Assembly (NCBI GenBank): GCA_002256395.1
Contig: NKJG01000005.1
Coordinates: 1 to 64,000 of the forward strand
DNA length: 64,000 bases
Reading direction: 5' to 3'
DNA from: Bacteroidetes bacterium B1(2017)
GTDB taxonomy: Bacteria; Bacteroidota; Bacteroidia; UKL13-3
The notes beneath the pieces are model-generated. The model did not search any database and had not been told where the DNA came from. It saw nothing but the letters and a program-made list of their open reading frames with translations. Within the stretch, counting starts at the first letter, position 1. Every line of letters begins with the position of its first letter. Shown piece after piece: positions 1 to 10,047 of the stretch. The translations under genes were made by a program, and so were the position numbers.

Positions 1-3000
1 CATTACCGCAAGTACTTACGCTGCTAGTAATGGCACCTACCGTAGGTGTGCTTGCTACTCTAATGGTATCAGGAGCAGAAGCGGTTGTTCCATTTATGGT
101 TAATACAACTATGTAAACTCCATCTGCTGCATAGGTATGAGATGGTGTGGCTGTAGTTCCTACAGCAGTTCCATCGCCCCAATTCCATGAATAGCTAGTA
201 GCTAAAACTGACGTGCTAGTAAATGCTACTGTTCTGTTGCCACAACCATTAAGTACCTTAGTAAAGGATGCCGATGCCGTTGGAGCTATGGTTAAATCAA
301 TATTAGCTGTATCGGTACAACCGGTATTGGTATAGTTAATTAAGTGTACTCTGTATGAACCTGCAGTAGCATATACTTTAGGTACAAACGTGGTATTAGT
401 AGTTGTTGTACCATCGCCCCAATTCCACAAGGAGCTGGTAATAAAGCTTGGGTGACGGTTTTGACTTAAGTTTTTAAACAAGAAAGAATTAGTAGCGAAG
501 CTTTGCGATACCGGATCGGTTAAACCTATTACTGCATCAGGACCATTTTTGATGTCTTTAGCAACTGTAACGGTTGTAGAGCAACCTAGGTTTGAGATAG
601 CAGTTAATGCAACAGAGTAGCGTGTATTAGGAAAACCTGGATCGAACCAATTGATGGTGTAGTTTACAGGATACTCATGTTTTAAGTTTGCCATATCAGC
701 AGTACTTACAGTAGCCGAACCATCGCCAAAATTCCATACATAGTTAACAATTGAACCATTAGGGATGGTAGACGTATTACCAAATATTACTTTGCTATGG
801 CATAATAATGTTCCGCCATTACCATTGTTAGCTAATGTTCCGTAAGGACCTTGAGCACCAATAGTTGGTGTAGTTATTCCCGGTACTGGGGCAGGGTAAA
901 CATAAATATGGCGATTGCCTGCTCCACTGGTTTCGTTGGTACAACCCCAATTGTTGGTTACTAATAAAGAGTAAAGCATATCGTCGTTTACAGCTCCATT
1001 GGTACCAGTTACTACAGGTGCATATACACTTGCGTTAGAGCCAGTACCTGCATTAGCTGCTGCTGGAGGGCCTGGTAAAATTAAATTCGTTACCTTGTAT
1101 TGGAAGGCAGCTAAGCCTGTATTTAAGGTAGAACCTGGGAAAGAACCTGCTGTTGAACTAGCGCCTGTAAAATTAACTACCGAACCAGAACAGATATTAT
1201 AATCATTTACGGCGGCAGAAGATTCTGTGGTAGTAAAGGCCGCAGTTGGATGATCGTATACGGCTATATTATTAGATAATACAGTAGTTGCCGTACAATT
1301 ATTATCATCGGTAACACTTAAGTTAACTGTTTTATTACCATATGCAGCATACGTTATAGTATGTGGGCCAGTTCCTGTGATAGTAGCTGAGCTAGAACCA
1401 GTGGCTGTCCAATTCCATGCATTGATGGTTCCCGAACCATTGCTTGATGTATTGGTTAACGTAAAGCTATTACCAATAAAACACTGGGTGTTATCATCAA
1501 TAGTAAAGGCAGGAACTGGCATTGCCCAAACAGTAATATTATTACTTAAGGCAGTGGCGTTGCTACAACCATTATTATCGGTTACGGTTAAGTTAACTGT
1601 TTTTAAACCTGAGCTTGCATAGCTAAATGCGCTAGGGTTTGCACTAGCAGCTAAAGCTGGGCTCGCACCTGTTGCACTCCAAGCATACGTAGCAAACGAA
1701 GAACCGCTACCTTGAGTTGAAGTACTAGATACAGTAAAGCTATTGCCAGTTAAACATTGGTCGAAATCTACAATAGAGATACTTGCTGTTGGGTTAACCC
1801 ATACCGTATAAGTAGCAGTTGAACTGGTATTGGTACATCCGTTTGCATCTGTTACTTGCAAGCTTACCGATTTACTTCCAGCAGAAGCATAACTATAAGC
1901 CGAAGGATTTGCACCCGTTGGAGCTACACTTGCACCAGCTGCCGTCCAAGCATAGGTAGTAATAGCACCACTACCGGCAGTGGAGGTAGAAAGTAAATCA
2001 AAACTATTTGGAGTTAAGCATTGGTTAGCAGTATTTACAGAGAAACTAGCTGTTGGGGTGGCCCATACAGTAATAGTACCTGTTGCAGAAACAGTACCAC
2101 AACCTCCAGTTAAAAGAATACTATAATTAAAAACTCCCGAAGCCGTTGGAGTACCGCTTATGGTAATGGTATTACTAGCCCAAGTTGCAGAAACTCCGGC
2201 AGGCAATCCATTTGCACCCGAAACGCCATCATTTTCAATACCTGTTGCTTCTGTTGTGGTGTGAGTTATAGCTGTTAAAGCGATGTTTTTACATAATGAT
2301 GGAGTTGATGAAGCAGATCCAGCAGTATTTATAGGTGTTTTTGTAAAAGAAAAAGCATCGCCTGTACTTTCATCACCAGAAACAGAATTCTTAACATATA
2401 AGGTGGCATTATAGGTACCTGCAGCTGCGCCTACTGGAACCGAAATGCTAATTGGACTCACAGGTAACGTTGTTAATGCCACATCTACAAAACCAGCAGC
2501 TTCTGCAGCTGCATCGTAATCTATGCGATATTGATTGGGAGCGCCAACGGTATAACTATAGGGTAAATTAGCACTCGTTGTACAAACACCTGACATAAAA
2601 CCTAGGGTAATGTCGGGTGTGAGTGTATTACTAAATGAAAACTGGTTCCAATTACCCGCTCCTCCTGGATGAGTAAAGGTAACAGAATAGGGATCGGTTC
2701 CGGTAGCCAAGGCAACGCCCATAGGAAACCATGCACCAGCTTTATAATATAAACCAAGCATGTAGCCTGTTGGTGAAAATGTTCCAGCGCCATCATCTGT
2801 ATTATAATGAAACGTTAAATCAACATTGGTTTGACTTGCATTACTAGGCACGACGGTCCAAGTGCGGTTAGATGTCTTATTTGGGTTATCTATTCCAAAT
2901 CCTCCTGGAGCCATATTATTTAGGCCAACAGTATAATCCACACTTCCACCATTGGTTATGGTTAAAGGTGTATAAGAACTTGAATAAATACCTATAGGAA

Positions 3001-4060
3001 AAAATGTGGGTGAATTTCCAATATTCTTTTTCTTTAATACTCCATTACCCGCTATTTCAACATGGTTTGTTGCATTGTATCCAGTAATGGTTGCGCCAGA
3101 ATTTATAGATAAAACCCCGTTATTATCAGAAATAAATTTCCCGCCAACCAAATTTAAATTGGTATTTACATTTAAAGTACCACCTGATAAATTAACAGCC
3201 CCTGTACCTTTATCAACAACAATATTATCAATGGTTAATGGCCCGGTTGGCTGAATATTTGAAGTACCAGTTCCGGTAAACGTAATTGTTCTTCCATTTG
3301 TAACTATTGATCCTGTTGAGGAAGATGCAAGGCTTGAATTGTCAAAAATTAAATCTCCACCAGCAACGGTAGAAAGAGTAAGCGTTCCTTGAATGGATAA
3401 ATATTTACCTGAGCCAGCAAACGTGCGACTAGTGCTTATCGTTCCAAAACTCAAATTTGTTGAAGGACCAACAATTATAGATACACCAGTTAAAGTTGAA
3501 GTCCACTCTGGACCTACCACTGTAGTACCCGTTTGATTATAATAGATGGTTGAATTAGACAAAAAAGTAGGAACATTGGTATTTATTGAGCCTCCAGAGT
3601 GAATAATCATTGTGCCCGAAATGGTAGAATTTGAACCGAAGTCGACAGCTCCAGCCATACTGGTATGTGTAAAGGCTGTTGTGCCTGAACCTCCAACAGT
3701 AGAGGATCCTCCAACGAAAATTACATTTCCTGTATTTCCATTTAAAGTACCATTATTAGTTAAATTTGAGCTAACAGTTATGACCAAAATACTGGAACCT
3801 AATGATAAACTCTTACCAGAATTGATGGTAATATTTCCGGCATTTGTCAATCCTGTCAAGGTAACATTGGCATCAATAATTATATTTGCCCCGTCTGGAG
3901 GCACTACACCGCCAGTCCAGGTGGAAGCAGTACTCCAATTTCCATTGCTAGAAGCGGTATAAGTTTGTGAAAATGCGAAGTTGGAATTGACTAAAAAAAC
4001 TAAAGGAAAAAGTAACAGAAATTGAAGTAATCTGTTGGGTAAAAACTTGGATAAAATCAT
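1..4060 (-). CDS. Giant secreted PKD-repeat surface protein (5' part; gene continues past the left edge)
   Basis: An uninterrupted minus-strand frame runs from an ATG at 4060 to the window edge, giving at least 1353 codons. I translated several stretches and they stay in frame. The N-terminus has a positively charged then hydrophobic signal peptide ending around AFSQ. It is followed by a Ser/Thr/Asn/Gly-rich beta-helix-like region (motif WTGGVVPPDGANI) typical of large secreted Bacteroidota proteins. The part nearest the left edge contains repeated PKD-type modules with W(N)WGDGT and FGDGS signatures, each about 85-100 residues and carrying paired cysteines. Proteins of this build are usually cell-surface adhesins or gliding/T9SS cargo with a C-terminal sorting domain, but that end lies outside the window, so T9SS export is inferred. 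Confidence 0.85.
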   Translation of the reverse strand, partial: MILSKFLPNRLLQFLLLFPLVFLVNSNFAFSQTYTASSNGNWSTASTWTGGVVPPDGANIIIDANVTLTGLTNAGNITINSGKSLSLGSSILVITVSSNLTNNGTLNGNTGNVIFVGGSSTVGGSGTTAFTHTSMAGAVDFGSNSTISGTMIIHSGGSINTNVPTFLSNSTIYYNQTGTTVVGPEWTSTLTGVSIIVGPSTNLSFGTISTSRTFAGSGKYLSIQGTLTLSTVAGGDLIFDNSSLASSSTGSIVTNGRTITFTGTGTSNIQPTGPLTIDNIVVDKGTGAVNLSGGTLNVNTNLNLVGGKFISDNNGVLSINSGATITGYNATNHVEIAGNGVLKKKNIGNSPTFFPIGIYSSSYTPLTITNGGSVDYTVGLNNMAPGGFGIDNPNKTSNRTWTVVPSNASQTNVDLTFHYNTDDGAGTFSPTGYMLGLYYKAGAWFPMGVALATGTDPYSVTFTHPGGAGNWNQFSFSNTLTPDITLGFMSGVCTTSANLPYSYTVGAPNQYRIDYDAAAEAAGFVDVALTTLPVSPISISVPVGAAAGTYNATLYVKNSVSGDESTGDAFSFTKTPINTAGSASSTPSLCKNIALTAITHTTTEATGIENDGVSGANGLPAGVSATWASNTITISGTPTASGVFNYSILLTGGCGTVSATGTITVWATPTASFSVNTANQCLTPNSFDLLSTSTAGSGAITTYAWTAAGASVAPTGANPSAYSYASAGSKSVSLQVTDANGCTNTSSTATYTVWVNPTASISIVDFDQCLTGNSFTVSSTSTQGSGSSFATYAWSATGASPALAASANPSAFSYASSGLKTVNLTVTDNNGCSNATALSNNITVWAMPVPAFTIDDNTQCFIGNSFTLTNTSSNGSGTINAWNWTATGSSSATITGTGPHTITYAAYGNKTVNLSVTDDNNCTATTVLSNNIAVYDHPTAAFTTTESSAAVNDYNICSGSVVNFTGASSTAGSFPGSTLNTGLAAFQYKVTNLILPGPPAAANAGTGSNASVYAPVVTGTNGAVNDDMLYSLLVTNNWGCTNETSGAGNRHIYVYPAPVPGITTPTIGAQGPYGTLANNGNGGTLLCHSKVIFGNTSTIPNGSIVNYVWNFGDGSATVSTADMANLKHEYPVNYTINWFDPGFPNTRYSVALTAISNLGCSTTVTVAKDIKNGPDAVIGLTDPVSQSFATNSFLFKNLSQNRHPSFITSSLWNWGDGTTTTNTTFVPKVYATAGSYRVHLINYTNTGCTDTANIDLTIAPTASASFTKVLNGCGNRTVAFTSTSVLATSYSWNWGDGTAVGTTATPSHTYAADGVYIVVLTINGTTASAPDTIRVASTPTVGAITSSVSTCGN

Positions 4061-4307
4061 TGCTAGTAATTGTGTTAAATAAATATTGAGTAAAGGATTT
4101 TTAATTAAGGTTACGCGGAAGATAAATTCAGGCACTTCCGAAAATTAAGAAAAATGCTAAACCACCAATATACAAACGCTAAATGGTAAAATATCTATTT
4201 AACTAGCAAAATCAAGCCACTAAGCATTCATCCCAATAAAGGAAATAAATGAATTGTCATCCCAAAACAAGATTACAATTAGCCACGCAGCAAACGGCAG
4301 TTCGGCC

Positions 4308-5447
4308 CTAATGAGTCAACAATTTTGAGTATACATTCAGCAACTTTTGTGCTTCAAACTGCCAATTAAATTTTAATTGAGAACCAACTAAATTATTTTT
4401 TGAAAACACCCTTTGCATTTCAGGATTAGTCAGAAGGTTTTCAATAGCAACTGCTAATTGGCTGCTACTCGTTAATTGAACTTCCAACCCAATTTGCCAA
4501 GCACTATTAAGTTCCTGGTAAATAGACGTATTGCAAAAAATAGATGGTAAACCAATACACATGTATTCAAATAGCTTCCGCTCATGCGAAACCAACATGT
4601 TTTCTGGTTGGTTTTTAATGCACAAACCAACTTTACATATCATAGAAACCTTATAAGCTTCTTTTGTTTCTAAAAAACCATAGTAATGAACCTGGTCTTT
4701 CACCTCATTCCAGCAAGGAAGTGTATCAAACCTTTTGTTTGTTTCGGAACCAAAATAGCCAATTAGATGCAGGTGAGCTTGTAAACCCTTATTCTTTAAA
4801 ATTGCCAATGCCTCAATAACAGGATCTATATCATAATACATATCCCTAATCATACCCACATAAAACAAATGATTTCCGGGTAAATTCCACCTATCCTCTA
4901 CTATAAACTCCTGTAAGTCTTTGGGGTCAGCAAAATTTTGAATAATGCTGCACTCCTCCTCTTTTACAAAAAACTTTGTCAGGTATCTTGGGTCGGCCAC
5001 CACCACTATATAATGCATAAACTTTGCACCACTTAACAAAAGTAAATTATAAAGCTTGGCTAAAAACAATCGTAAAGTTGGCCTGATCCAAGGCTTTAAA
5101 AGGATATCATCGTAGGTATTCTCGTGAATATCATAAATTACCTTCTTACCTAAAACACTCAAAACCATGCCAAATGGAACCATTTCGGCATCGTGAATAT
5201 GGTAGATACTGGCATCCTCTTTAACGGCTAAAATAAACACCTTAAAAATGGTGTATAGAAAACGTTGTAAAAACGATTTTGGCTTAGGTACTCCAATAAC
5301 CCGAACGCCATTTTGGAGATAGCTTCCCTCTCCTATGGCAATAAGAGTTACATCAAATTCTGTTGCCAATGAAGTACACTCGCGGTAAAACACACGGGTA
5401 TCCCACACATGATGAACGGAAGAAAAATGGCATACACGAGGCCTCAT
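4308..5447 (-). CDS. Glycosyltransferase, GT4-like
   Basis: This 379-residue protein looks like a GT-B fold glycosyltransferase. The N-terminal half has the HVWDTRVFYRE opening and a YHIHDAE motif found in family 4 transferases. The C-terminal Rossmann half has FYVGMIR followed by a KLFEYMCIGLPSI segment, which corresponds to the nucleotide-sugar-binding E(x7)E region. It probably transfers a sugar from a nucleotide donor during surface polysaccharide or glycolipid assembly; donor and acceptor cannot be read from the sequence. It stands alone, 69 nt upstream of the acyl-CoA dehydrogenase stop, and is not next to the polysaccharide cluster at 50459-54404. Confidence 0.8.
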   Translation of the reverse strand: MRPRVCHFSSVHHVWDTRVFYRECTSLATEFDVTLIAIGEGSYLQNGVRVIGVPKPKSFLQRFLYTIFKVFILAVKEDASIYHIHDAEMVPFGMVLSVLGKKVIYDIHENTYDDILLKPWIRPTLRLFLAKLYNLLLLSGAKFMHYIVVVADPRYLTKFFVKEEECSIIQNFADPKDLQEFIVEDRWNLPGNHLFYVGMIRDMYYDIDPVIEALAILKNKGLQAHLHLIGYFGSETNKRFDTLPCWNEVKDQVHYYGFLETKEAYKVSMICKVGLCIKNQPENMLVSHERKLFEYMCIGLPSIFCNTSIYQELNSAWQIGLEVQLTSSSQLAVAIENLLTNPEMQRVFSKNNLVGSQLKFNWQFEAQKLLNVYSKLLTH

Positions 5448-5516
5448 TTAAGAAGGAATATTGACAATTGTAAAGTTAGCCATCTAATTCATTAAAATAG
5501 TGGCCTTTACAAACAA

Positions 5517-6662
5517 TTAATCTTTTAATATAGCACGGCTAATAACCAGCTTTTGAATTTCGCTAGTTCCTTCGCCTATGGTACAAAGTTTTGAATCGCG
5601 GTAGAATTTCTCAACAGGAAAATCTTTGGTATACCCATATCCACCAAAAATCTGAACAGCTTCGGTACTTGCATAAACTGCAGTTTCACTAGCATAGTAT
5701 TTAGCCATAGCACCTTCTTTGTTTACGCTCATATGCTTGTTTTTTCTATCGGCAGCTTGCATAATTAACAATTCAGAAGCCTCAATTTTCATTGCCATGT
5801 CGGCCAACTTAAACGAAATGCCTTGGAAATTGCAGATAGGTTGCCCAAACTGCTGACGCTCTTTTGAGTATTTTAAGGCAGCCTCATAGGCTCCTTTTGC
5901 AATACCTAACGAAAGGGCTGCAATGGATATACGTCCACCATCCAACACTTTCATGGCTTGTTTAAAACCATCGCCTACATTTCCTAAAACATTTTCTTTG
6001 GGTATTCTGCAATCTTCAAAAATTAACTCTGCCGTTTCACTGGCACGCATACCCAATTTATTTTCTTTCTTACCACCTTTAAATCCTGGAGTGCCGCGTT
6101 CAACTACAAAGGCTGTAATGCCGTTGCTATCCAATAATTCGCCAGTTCTAGCCAAAACTACTACTACATTTCCGGTAATACCATGAGTAATCCAGTTCTT
6201 AGTACCATTTAATACCCAATGGTCGCCATCTTGTTTGGCTACACATTGCATACGCATCGCATCCGAACCAGTATTTGCTTCTGTTAAGCCCCAAGCACCA
6301 ATCCACTCGCCGCTAGCTAATTTAGGCAACCAACGTTGTTTTTGTTCTTGGTTTCCAAAATACATTATATGGCCAGTACACAAGCTATTATGAGCTGCCA
6401 TACTTAGACCAACCGAACCACAAACCTTTGATAATTCAACAATGGCTGTTACATATTCAAAATAACCAAATCCTGCTCCACCAAATTCTTCGGGAACTAA
6501 CACGCCAAGTAAACCCAATTTACCCATTTCCTTAAAGGTATCCAATGGAAAGGTTTGACTTTCGTCCCATTCCATAATATTTGGACGAATATTTTTCTCT
6601 GCAAAATCGCGCACCATTTGGGCGATCATTTTTTGATTTTCACTTGTCTCAAAATTCAACAT
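5517..6662 (-). CDS. Acyl-CoA dehydrogenase (short/medium-chain type)
   Basis: A flavoenzyme that oxidises acyl-CoA to trans-2-enoyl-CoA and passes electrons to electron-transfer flavoprotein. The 381-residue product matches the usual family length. It contains WGLTEANTGSDA and NGTKNWITHG in the middle beta domain, RQQFGQPI in the C-terminal helical domain, and IGEGTSEIQ near the end, where Glu364 is the expected catalytic base. An in-frame TTG at 6689 would add nine residues unlike the family; I prefer ATG 6662 because MLNFETSENQ matches typical N-termini. The gene is monocistronic and divergent from the oxidoreductase at 6823. Confidence 0.93.
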   Translation of the reverse strand: MLNFETSENQKMIAQMVRDFAEKNIRPNIMEWDESQTFPLDTFKEMGKLGLLGVLVPEEFGGAGFGYFEYVTAIVELSKVCGSVGLSMAAHNSLCTGHIMYFGNQEQKQRWLPKLASGEWIGAWGLTEANTGSDAMRMQCVAKQDGDHWVLNGTKNWITHGITGNVVVVLARTGELLDSNGITAFVVERGTPGFKGGKKENKLGMRASETAELIFEDCRIPKENVLGNVGDGFKQAMKVLDGGRISIAALSLGIAKGAYEAALKYSKERQQFGQPICNFQGISFKLADMAMKIEASELLIMQAADRKNKHMSVNKEGAMAKYYASETAVYASTEAVQIFGGYGYTKDFPVEKFYRDSKLCTIGEGTSEIQKLVISRAILKD

Positions 6663-6774
6663 AAAAATACTAGGATTATTTATTGGCAATATTATATCTT
6701 TTTGCGAGCTTCTTAAAAGTAAATTTAAGAAATGATAAATAAATTAGTGACAAGGATTTCTCTGTCATTAAATC

Positions 6775-6782
6775 TACTTTTG
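6775..6782 (+). promoter_or_regulatory. Bacteroidota -7 box for the 6823 oxidoreductase
   Basis: The sequence TACTTTTG matches the TAnnTTTG -7 consensus used by the Bacteroidota primary sigma factor, 40 nt before the ATG. No good TTTG -33 element is visible at the normal spacing. Confidence 0.5.
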
Positions 6783-6822
6783 AATTCACTCGAAAAACTA
6801 GCCTAAAAAACAGGAAACACCT

Positions 6823-7788
6823 ATGAAAGCCAGCGTAAATACTCACTATGGACCTCCAGATGTGCTTAGCATACAGGAAATTGAAAAACCAACTCCAAAG
6901 AAGAATGAGGTACTCATAAAAATTAAAGCCACCACGGTAAATCGCACCGATTGCGGATTTAGAAACCCAGAATACTTGCTAGTAAGATTAATTTCAGGCC
7001 TTTTTAAACCTAAAAACAAGGTCTTAGGTTCTGAACTTGCTGGAATTATAGAAGAAATTGGACCTGATGTGAAGCGATTTAAAGTGGGCGATGAAGTATA
7101 TGGGTTAAATACCTACCAATTTGGAACCCATGCAGAATACTGTTGCCTGCCAGAAACAAAATCCATTACTCTAAAGCCAAGCAATTTAACGTTTAACCAA
7201 GCCGCTTCTATTTGCGATGGAGCATTTTTAGCTTATGCCAATATTAAAAAAATTGATTTTAGTTCTAAGCCAAACATATTGGTAAATGGTGCATCTGGAG
7301 CCATAGGCACGGCGGCTGTGCAATTGGCGCATTATTTTGGAGCTACCATAACGGCCGTTTGCCAAACACATAACTTTGAGTTGTTAAAATCATTGGGCGC
7401 TACTACCTGCATTGATTATTCTAAAGAAGACTTTACCCTTACAAACCAAAGCTTTGATGTGATATTGGATATGGTTGGCAAAAGTTCTTTTGGCAAATGT
7501 AAAAAGATACTAAAACCAAAAGGAATATACATTTCAAGCGAGCTTGGAGCCTATTCTCAAAACATCTTTTACGCCCTTTTTACACCCGTATTTGCAGGTA
7601 AAAAAGTTTTGTTTCCTATCCCTACCGATACGATAGAGGATATTGAGTTCTTCAAAAAACTAATTGAAGAAGGGAAATACAAACCCATAATTGATAGAAC
7701 GTATTCTTTAGAGCAAATTGTTGAAGCCACTAGGTATGTTGAAACAGGAATGAAAACAGGGAATGTAGTCATAGAATTAGATGCTTAA
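6823..7788 (+). CDS. NAD(P)H quinone oxidoreductase-like MDR family protein
   Basis: A 321-residue medium-chain dehydrogenase/reductase. The N-terminal GroES-like domain contains VNRTDCGFR and a GSELAGIIEEIG segment. The Rossmann domain has NGASGAIGTAAVQLA, the nucleotide-binding glycine motif typical of quinone oxidoreductase/zeta-crystallin proteins. The Cys and His ligands of the zinc-dependent alcohol dehydrogenases are not evident, so a zinc-free NADPH-dependent reductase is likely. The substrate is unknown. Its stop overlaps the start of the following VOC gene by 8 nt, so the two are probably translated together. Confidence 0.88.
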   Translation: MKASVNTHYGPPDVLSIQEIEKPTPKKNEVLIKIKATTVNRTDCGFRNPEYLLVRLISGLFKPKNKVLGSELAGIIEEIGPDVKRFKVGDEVYGLNTYQFGTHAEYCCLPETKSITLKPSNLTFNQAASICDGAFLAYANIKKIDFSSKPNILVNGASGAIGTAAVQLAHYFGATITAVCQTHNFELLKSLGATTCIDYSKEDFTLTNQSFDVILDMVGKSSFGKCKKILKPKGIYISSELGAYSQNIFYALFTPVFAGKKVLFPIPTDTIEDIEFFKKLIEEGKYKPIIDRTYSLEQIVEATRYVETGMKTGNVVIELDA

Positions 7789-8164
7789 GAATATTCATCA
7801 TATTGCCATTATTTGCTCTCAATACGAGGTTTCAAAGGCATTTTATACAGAGGTGTTAGGATTAGAAATTCTCCAAGAAACGTTTAGAGCCGAACGCGAT
7901 TCTTATAAACTAGACTTAGGATTAAATGGGCAGTATATGGTGGAATTATTCTCATTCCCTACCCCTCCTATTCGGCCTTCGCATCCAGAAGCTGTTGGCC
8001 TAAGGCATTTAGCCTTTGAAGTGGAAGACATAGAAAAAATGAGAGACTATTTAACCTCAAAAAATATTGAGGTAGAACCTATTCGAACCGATGAATTAAC
8101 TGGCAAGAAATTCACCTTTATTTCGGATCCTGATTTATTACCAATTGAGTTTTACGAAGAATAA
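7781..8164 (+). CDS. VOC family protein (glyoxalase I-like, YaeR/GloA2 type)
   Basis: A 127-residue single-domain vicinal-oxygen-chelate protein. It opens with IHHIAIICS and FYTEVLGLEI and has a second beta-alpha-beta half ending LRHLAFEVEDIE and PIEFYE. His6, His85-region and the Glu near the C-terminus are plausible metal ligands, as in the YaeR/SMU1112-type proteins it most resembles. It may be a lactoylglutathione-lyase-like or other metal-dependent isomerase, but the substrate is unproven. It overlaps the upstream oxidoreductase by 8 nt. Confidence 0.85.
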   Translation: MLKNIHHIAIICSQYEVSKAFYTEVLGLEILQETFRAERDSYKLDLGLNGQYMVELFSFPTPPIRPSHPEAVGLRHLAFEVEDIEKMRDYLTSKNIEVEPIRTDELTGKKFTFISDPDLLPIEFYEE

Positions 8165-8203
8165 AATTATCCCAGCTTCGTTTGGCAATTCTATCAAACA
8201 CCA

Positions 8204-9490
8204 ATGAAACAAACCTCTTTAAGGAATAGTGTATTTTTAATAGCGCTCCTTTTACTTCTAATTCCTGGATATTCTTGCAGCCTATATAAGATAAGCTACA
8301 AAGGCAAAACAATGTTTGGTAGTAATTGCGATGCTTATTGGACAACAACTAAAATTTGGTTCGAACCAAGTGAAAAATCAGGAGAATACGGCGCTGCATT
8401 TATTGGCTCTAGAATGAATAGTGAAGGGAATTATGCTCCTCAAACGGGTATGAATGAGGAGGGCTTAGCGTTTACCCGAAATGCGGTTGAAACACCACTA
8501 AAAGAATTGCGCAACAACCCAACTAAAACAAGCATTACCAATGAAAGTGATTACCTAAGAAATATATTAAAAAAATGCAAGACTGTAGTTGAGGCAAAAC
8601 AATTTATTGAAGGATATAATTTCAATTATTTCTCAAATGATGTATTTGTATATGTAGATAAAAGTGGATCATACTTAATTGTTGAACCAGACACCTTATA
8701 CATAGCATCAGAAAACACATTTGCATTAGCCAATTTTTGTCCGAGCACCACAGACCTTAGCAAGGTAAATAAAGCGCGATACCTAAAAGGAAAAGCCATT
8801 TTAGTTGAAGGTATAGATACTAGTATAAATTATTGCCGAGCGCTTTCAGACAGCATGCATGTATGCCGCAAATGGAAAGGTGATGGTACCTTATATACGA
8901 ATATTTTTAACATACAAGATGGACTAATTTACCTGTATTTTTACCACGATTATAGCCATGAAGTAAGGTTTATTCTTAAGGAAGAACTAGATAAAGGAAA
9001 GCATTTACTTGCTCTTCCTAGTTTGTTTCCTACCAATAAAGAGTATGAAGAATTGATACACTACTATACACCTAGAAATTCAAAATGGGCTATGGAAAGT
9101 TTAGTGTTTTTGTTTTTAATTCTATTCGTTACGAGCCTACTATTACTAGTTGGATTAGTAAAGAAAAAGCACCCAGAAAAGGGTGTACTCATAAGTATGC
9201 TAGCTAGCAATTCTATCTTGCTATTTTTTTTAATCTTAGTAGGAATTAGAAATGAATATTTTTACATGCAGGCCCCTTATCAAGGCAATGTGTTTAGCAT
9301 GTTGGATGTGGCATCTTATACCCCTTTTTTAGTATTGTTTATGTTTATTTATTTAGGATATAATCTTATCCTAAAGAACAATTTGAAGGTGGCACCTAAA
9401 TTTCAAAGAATTCTATTTTGGATTAACTTAATTTTATATCTTATTTGTATTCTAATTTTTACCTACTGGGGCTTATATGCAATCTATTAA
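8204..9490 (+). CDS. Putative Ntn-hydrolase (linear amide C-N hydrolase/acyltransferase-like) with C-terminal membrane domain
   Basis: The 428-residue product starts with a hydrophobic signal segment ending PGYSC, so Cys25 could become the N-terminal residue after cleavage. The following segment, with SNCDAYW about 15 residues on, WFEP, and a later TGMNEEGLAFTRN motif, resembles cysteine Ntn-hydrolases such as penicillin V acylase/C45 relatives. These use an N-terminal Cys nucleophile to cleave linear amides. Residues about 300-425 contain four hydrophobic helices, unusual for that family. Cys25 could instead be a lipidated cysteine, although the preceding residues are a poor lipobox. It lies 39 nt after the VOC gene and 18 nt before OsmC. 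The function is tentative. Confidence 0.55.
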   Translation: MKQTSLRNSVFLIALLLLLIPGYSCSLYKISYKGKTMFGSNCDAYWTTTKIWFEPSEKSGEYGAAFIGSRMNSEGNYAPQTGMNEEGLAFTRNAVETPLKELRNNPTKTSITNESDYLRNILKKCKTVVEAKQFIEGYNFNYFSNDVFVYVDKSGSYLIVEPDTLYIASENTFALANFCPSTTDLSKVNKARYLKGKAILVEGIDTSINYCRALSDSMHVCRKWKGDGTLYTNIFNIQDGLIYLYFYHDYSHEVRFILKEELDKGKHLLALPSLFPTNKEYEELIHYYTPRNSKWAMESLVFLFLILFVTSLLLLVGLVKKKHPEKGVLISMLASNSILLFFLILVGIRNEYFYMQAPYQGNVFSMLDVASYTPFLVLFMFIYLGYNLILKNNLKVAPKFQRILFWINLILYLICILIFTYWGLYAIY

Positions 9491-9508
9491 AAGCTTAAAC
9501 TAAAACTT

Positions 9509-9967
9509 ATGAAACTAGAACATACTTATCACATAAAAACCTATTGGGAAGGCAATACAAAGGACATAAAAAAATACTCTAGAACGCATACTATTTCAAA
9601 CACAAACAAACCCACCTTAGTACTCACCACAGACAATGCGGCGGTGGGCGATAAAACGAAACTTAACCCAGAAGACTTATTAGTTTCAGCAATCTCTTCT
9701 TGCCATATGCTTTCGTATTTATACCTCTGTTCCTTAGCCGGAATTGTTGTCGTAAAATATGAAGACAATGCCACTGGATTAATGATTGAAAAAACGAGTG
9801 GTGGAGGGAGTTTTAAAGAGGTGAATTTAAATCCTATTGTATGCATAGAGGATAAGAGCAAAGTATTTGAAGCAATTGAATTACATCATAAAGCACATGA
9901 CATTTGCTATATAGCAAACTCTATGAATTTTGAGGTAACATGCACTCCTCAAATAACCGCTCTTTAA
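9509..9967 (+). CDS. OsmC family protein
   Basis: A 152-residue OsmC/Ohr superfamily protein. The two conserved redox cysteines are present: Cys65 in the SSCHMLSYL helix and Cys132 in the HDICYIANS segment near the C-terminus. Family members reduce organic hydroperoxides with a dithiol, protecting against oxidative stress. The substrate of this subgroup is not known. It is 18 nt downstream of the Ntn-hydrolase-like gene and is probably the last gene of the operon that starts at 6823. A second OsmC paralogue lies at 28534. Confidence 0.88.
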   Translation: MKLEHTYHIKTYWEGNTKDIKKYSRTHTISNTNKPTLVLTTDNAAVGDKTKLNPEDLLVSAISSCHMLSYLYLCSLAGIVVVKYEDNATGLMIEKTSGGGSFKEVNLNPIVCIEDKSKVFEAIELHHKAHDICYIANSMNFEVTCTPQITAL

Positions 9968-10047
9968 ACACCTAAACTCAAAACATGAATATTTGCTTGT
10001 GGTTTGAGGATTAAGCAGAGGAATATGACGGAGAATTAGAATAGCTT

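Noticed and set aside
999..3962. Plus-strand open frames across the PKD gene
   Set aside because: They are antisense shadows of a long, in-frame minus-strand coding region with PKD motifs.
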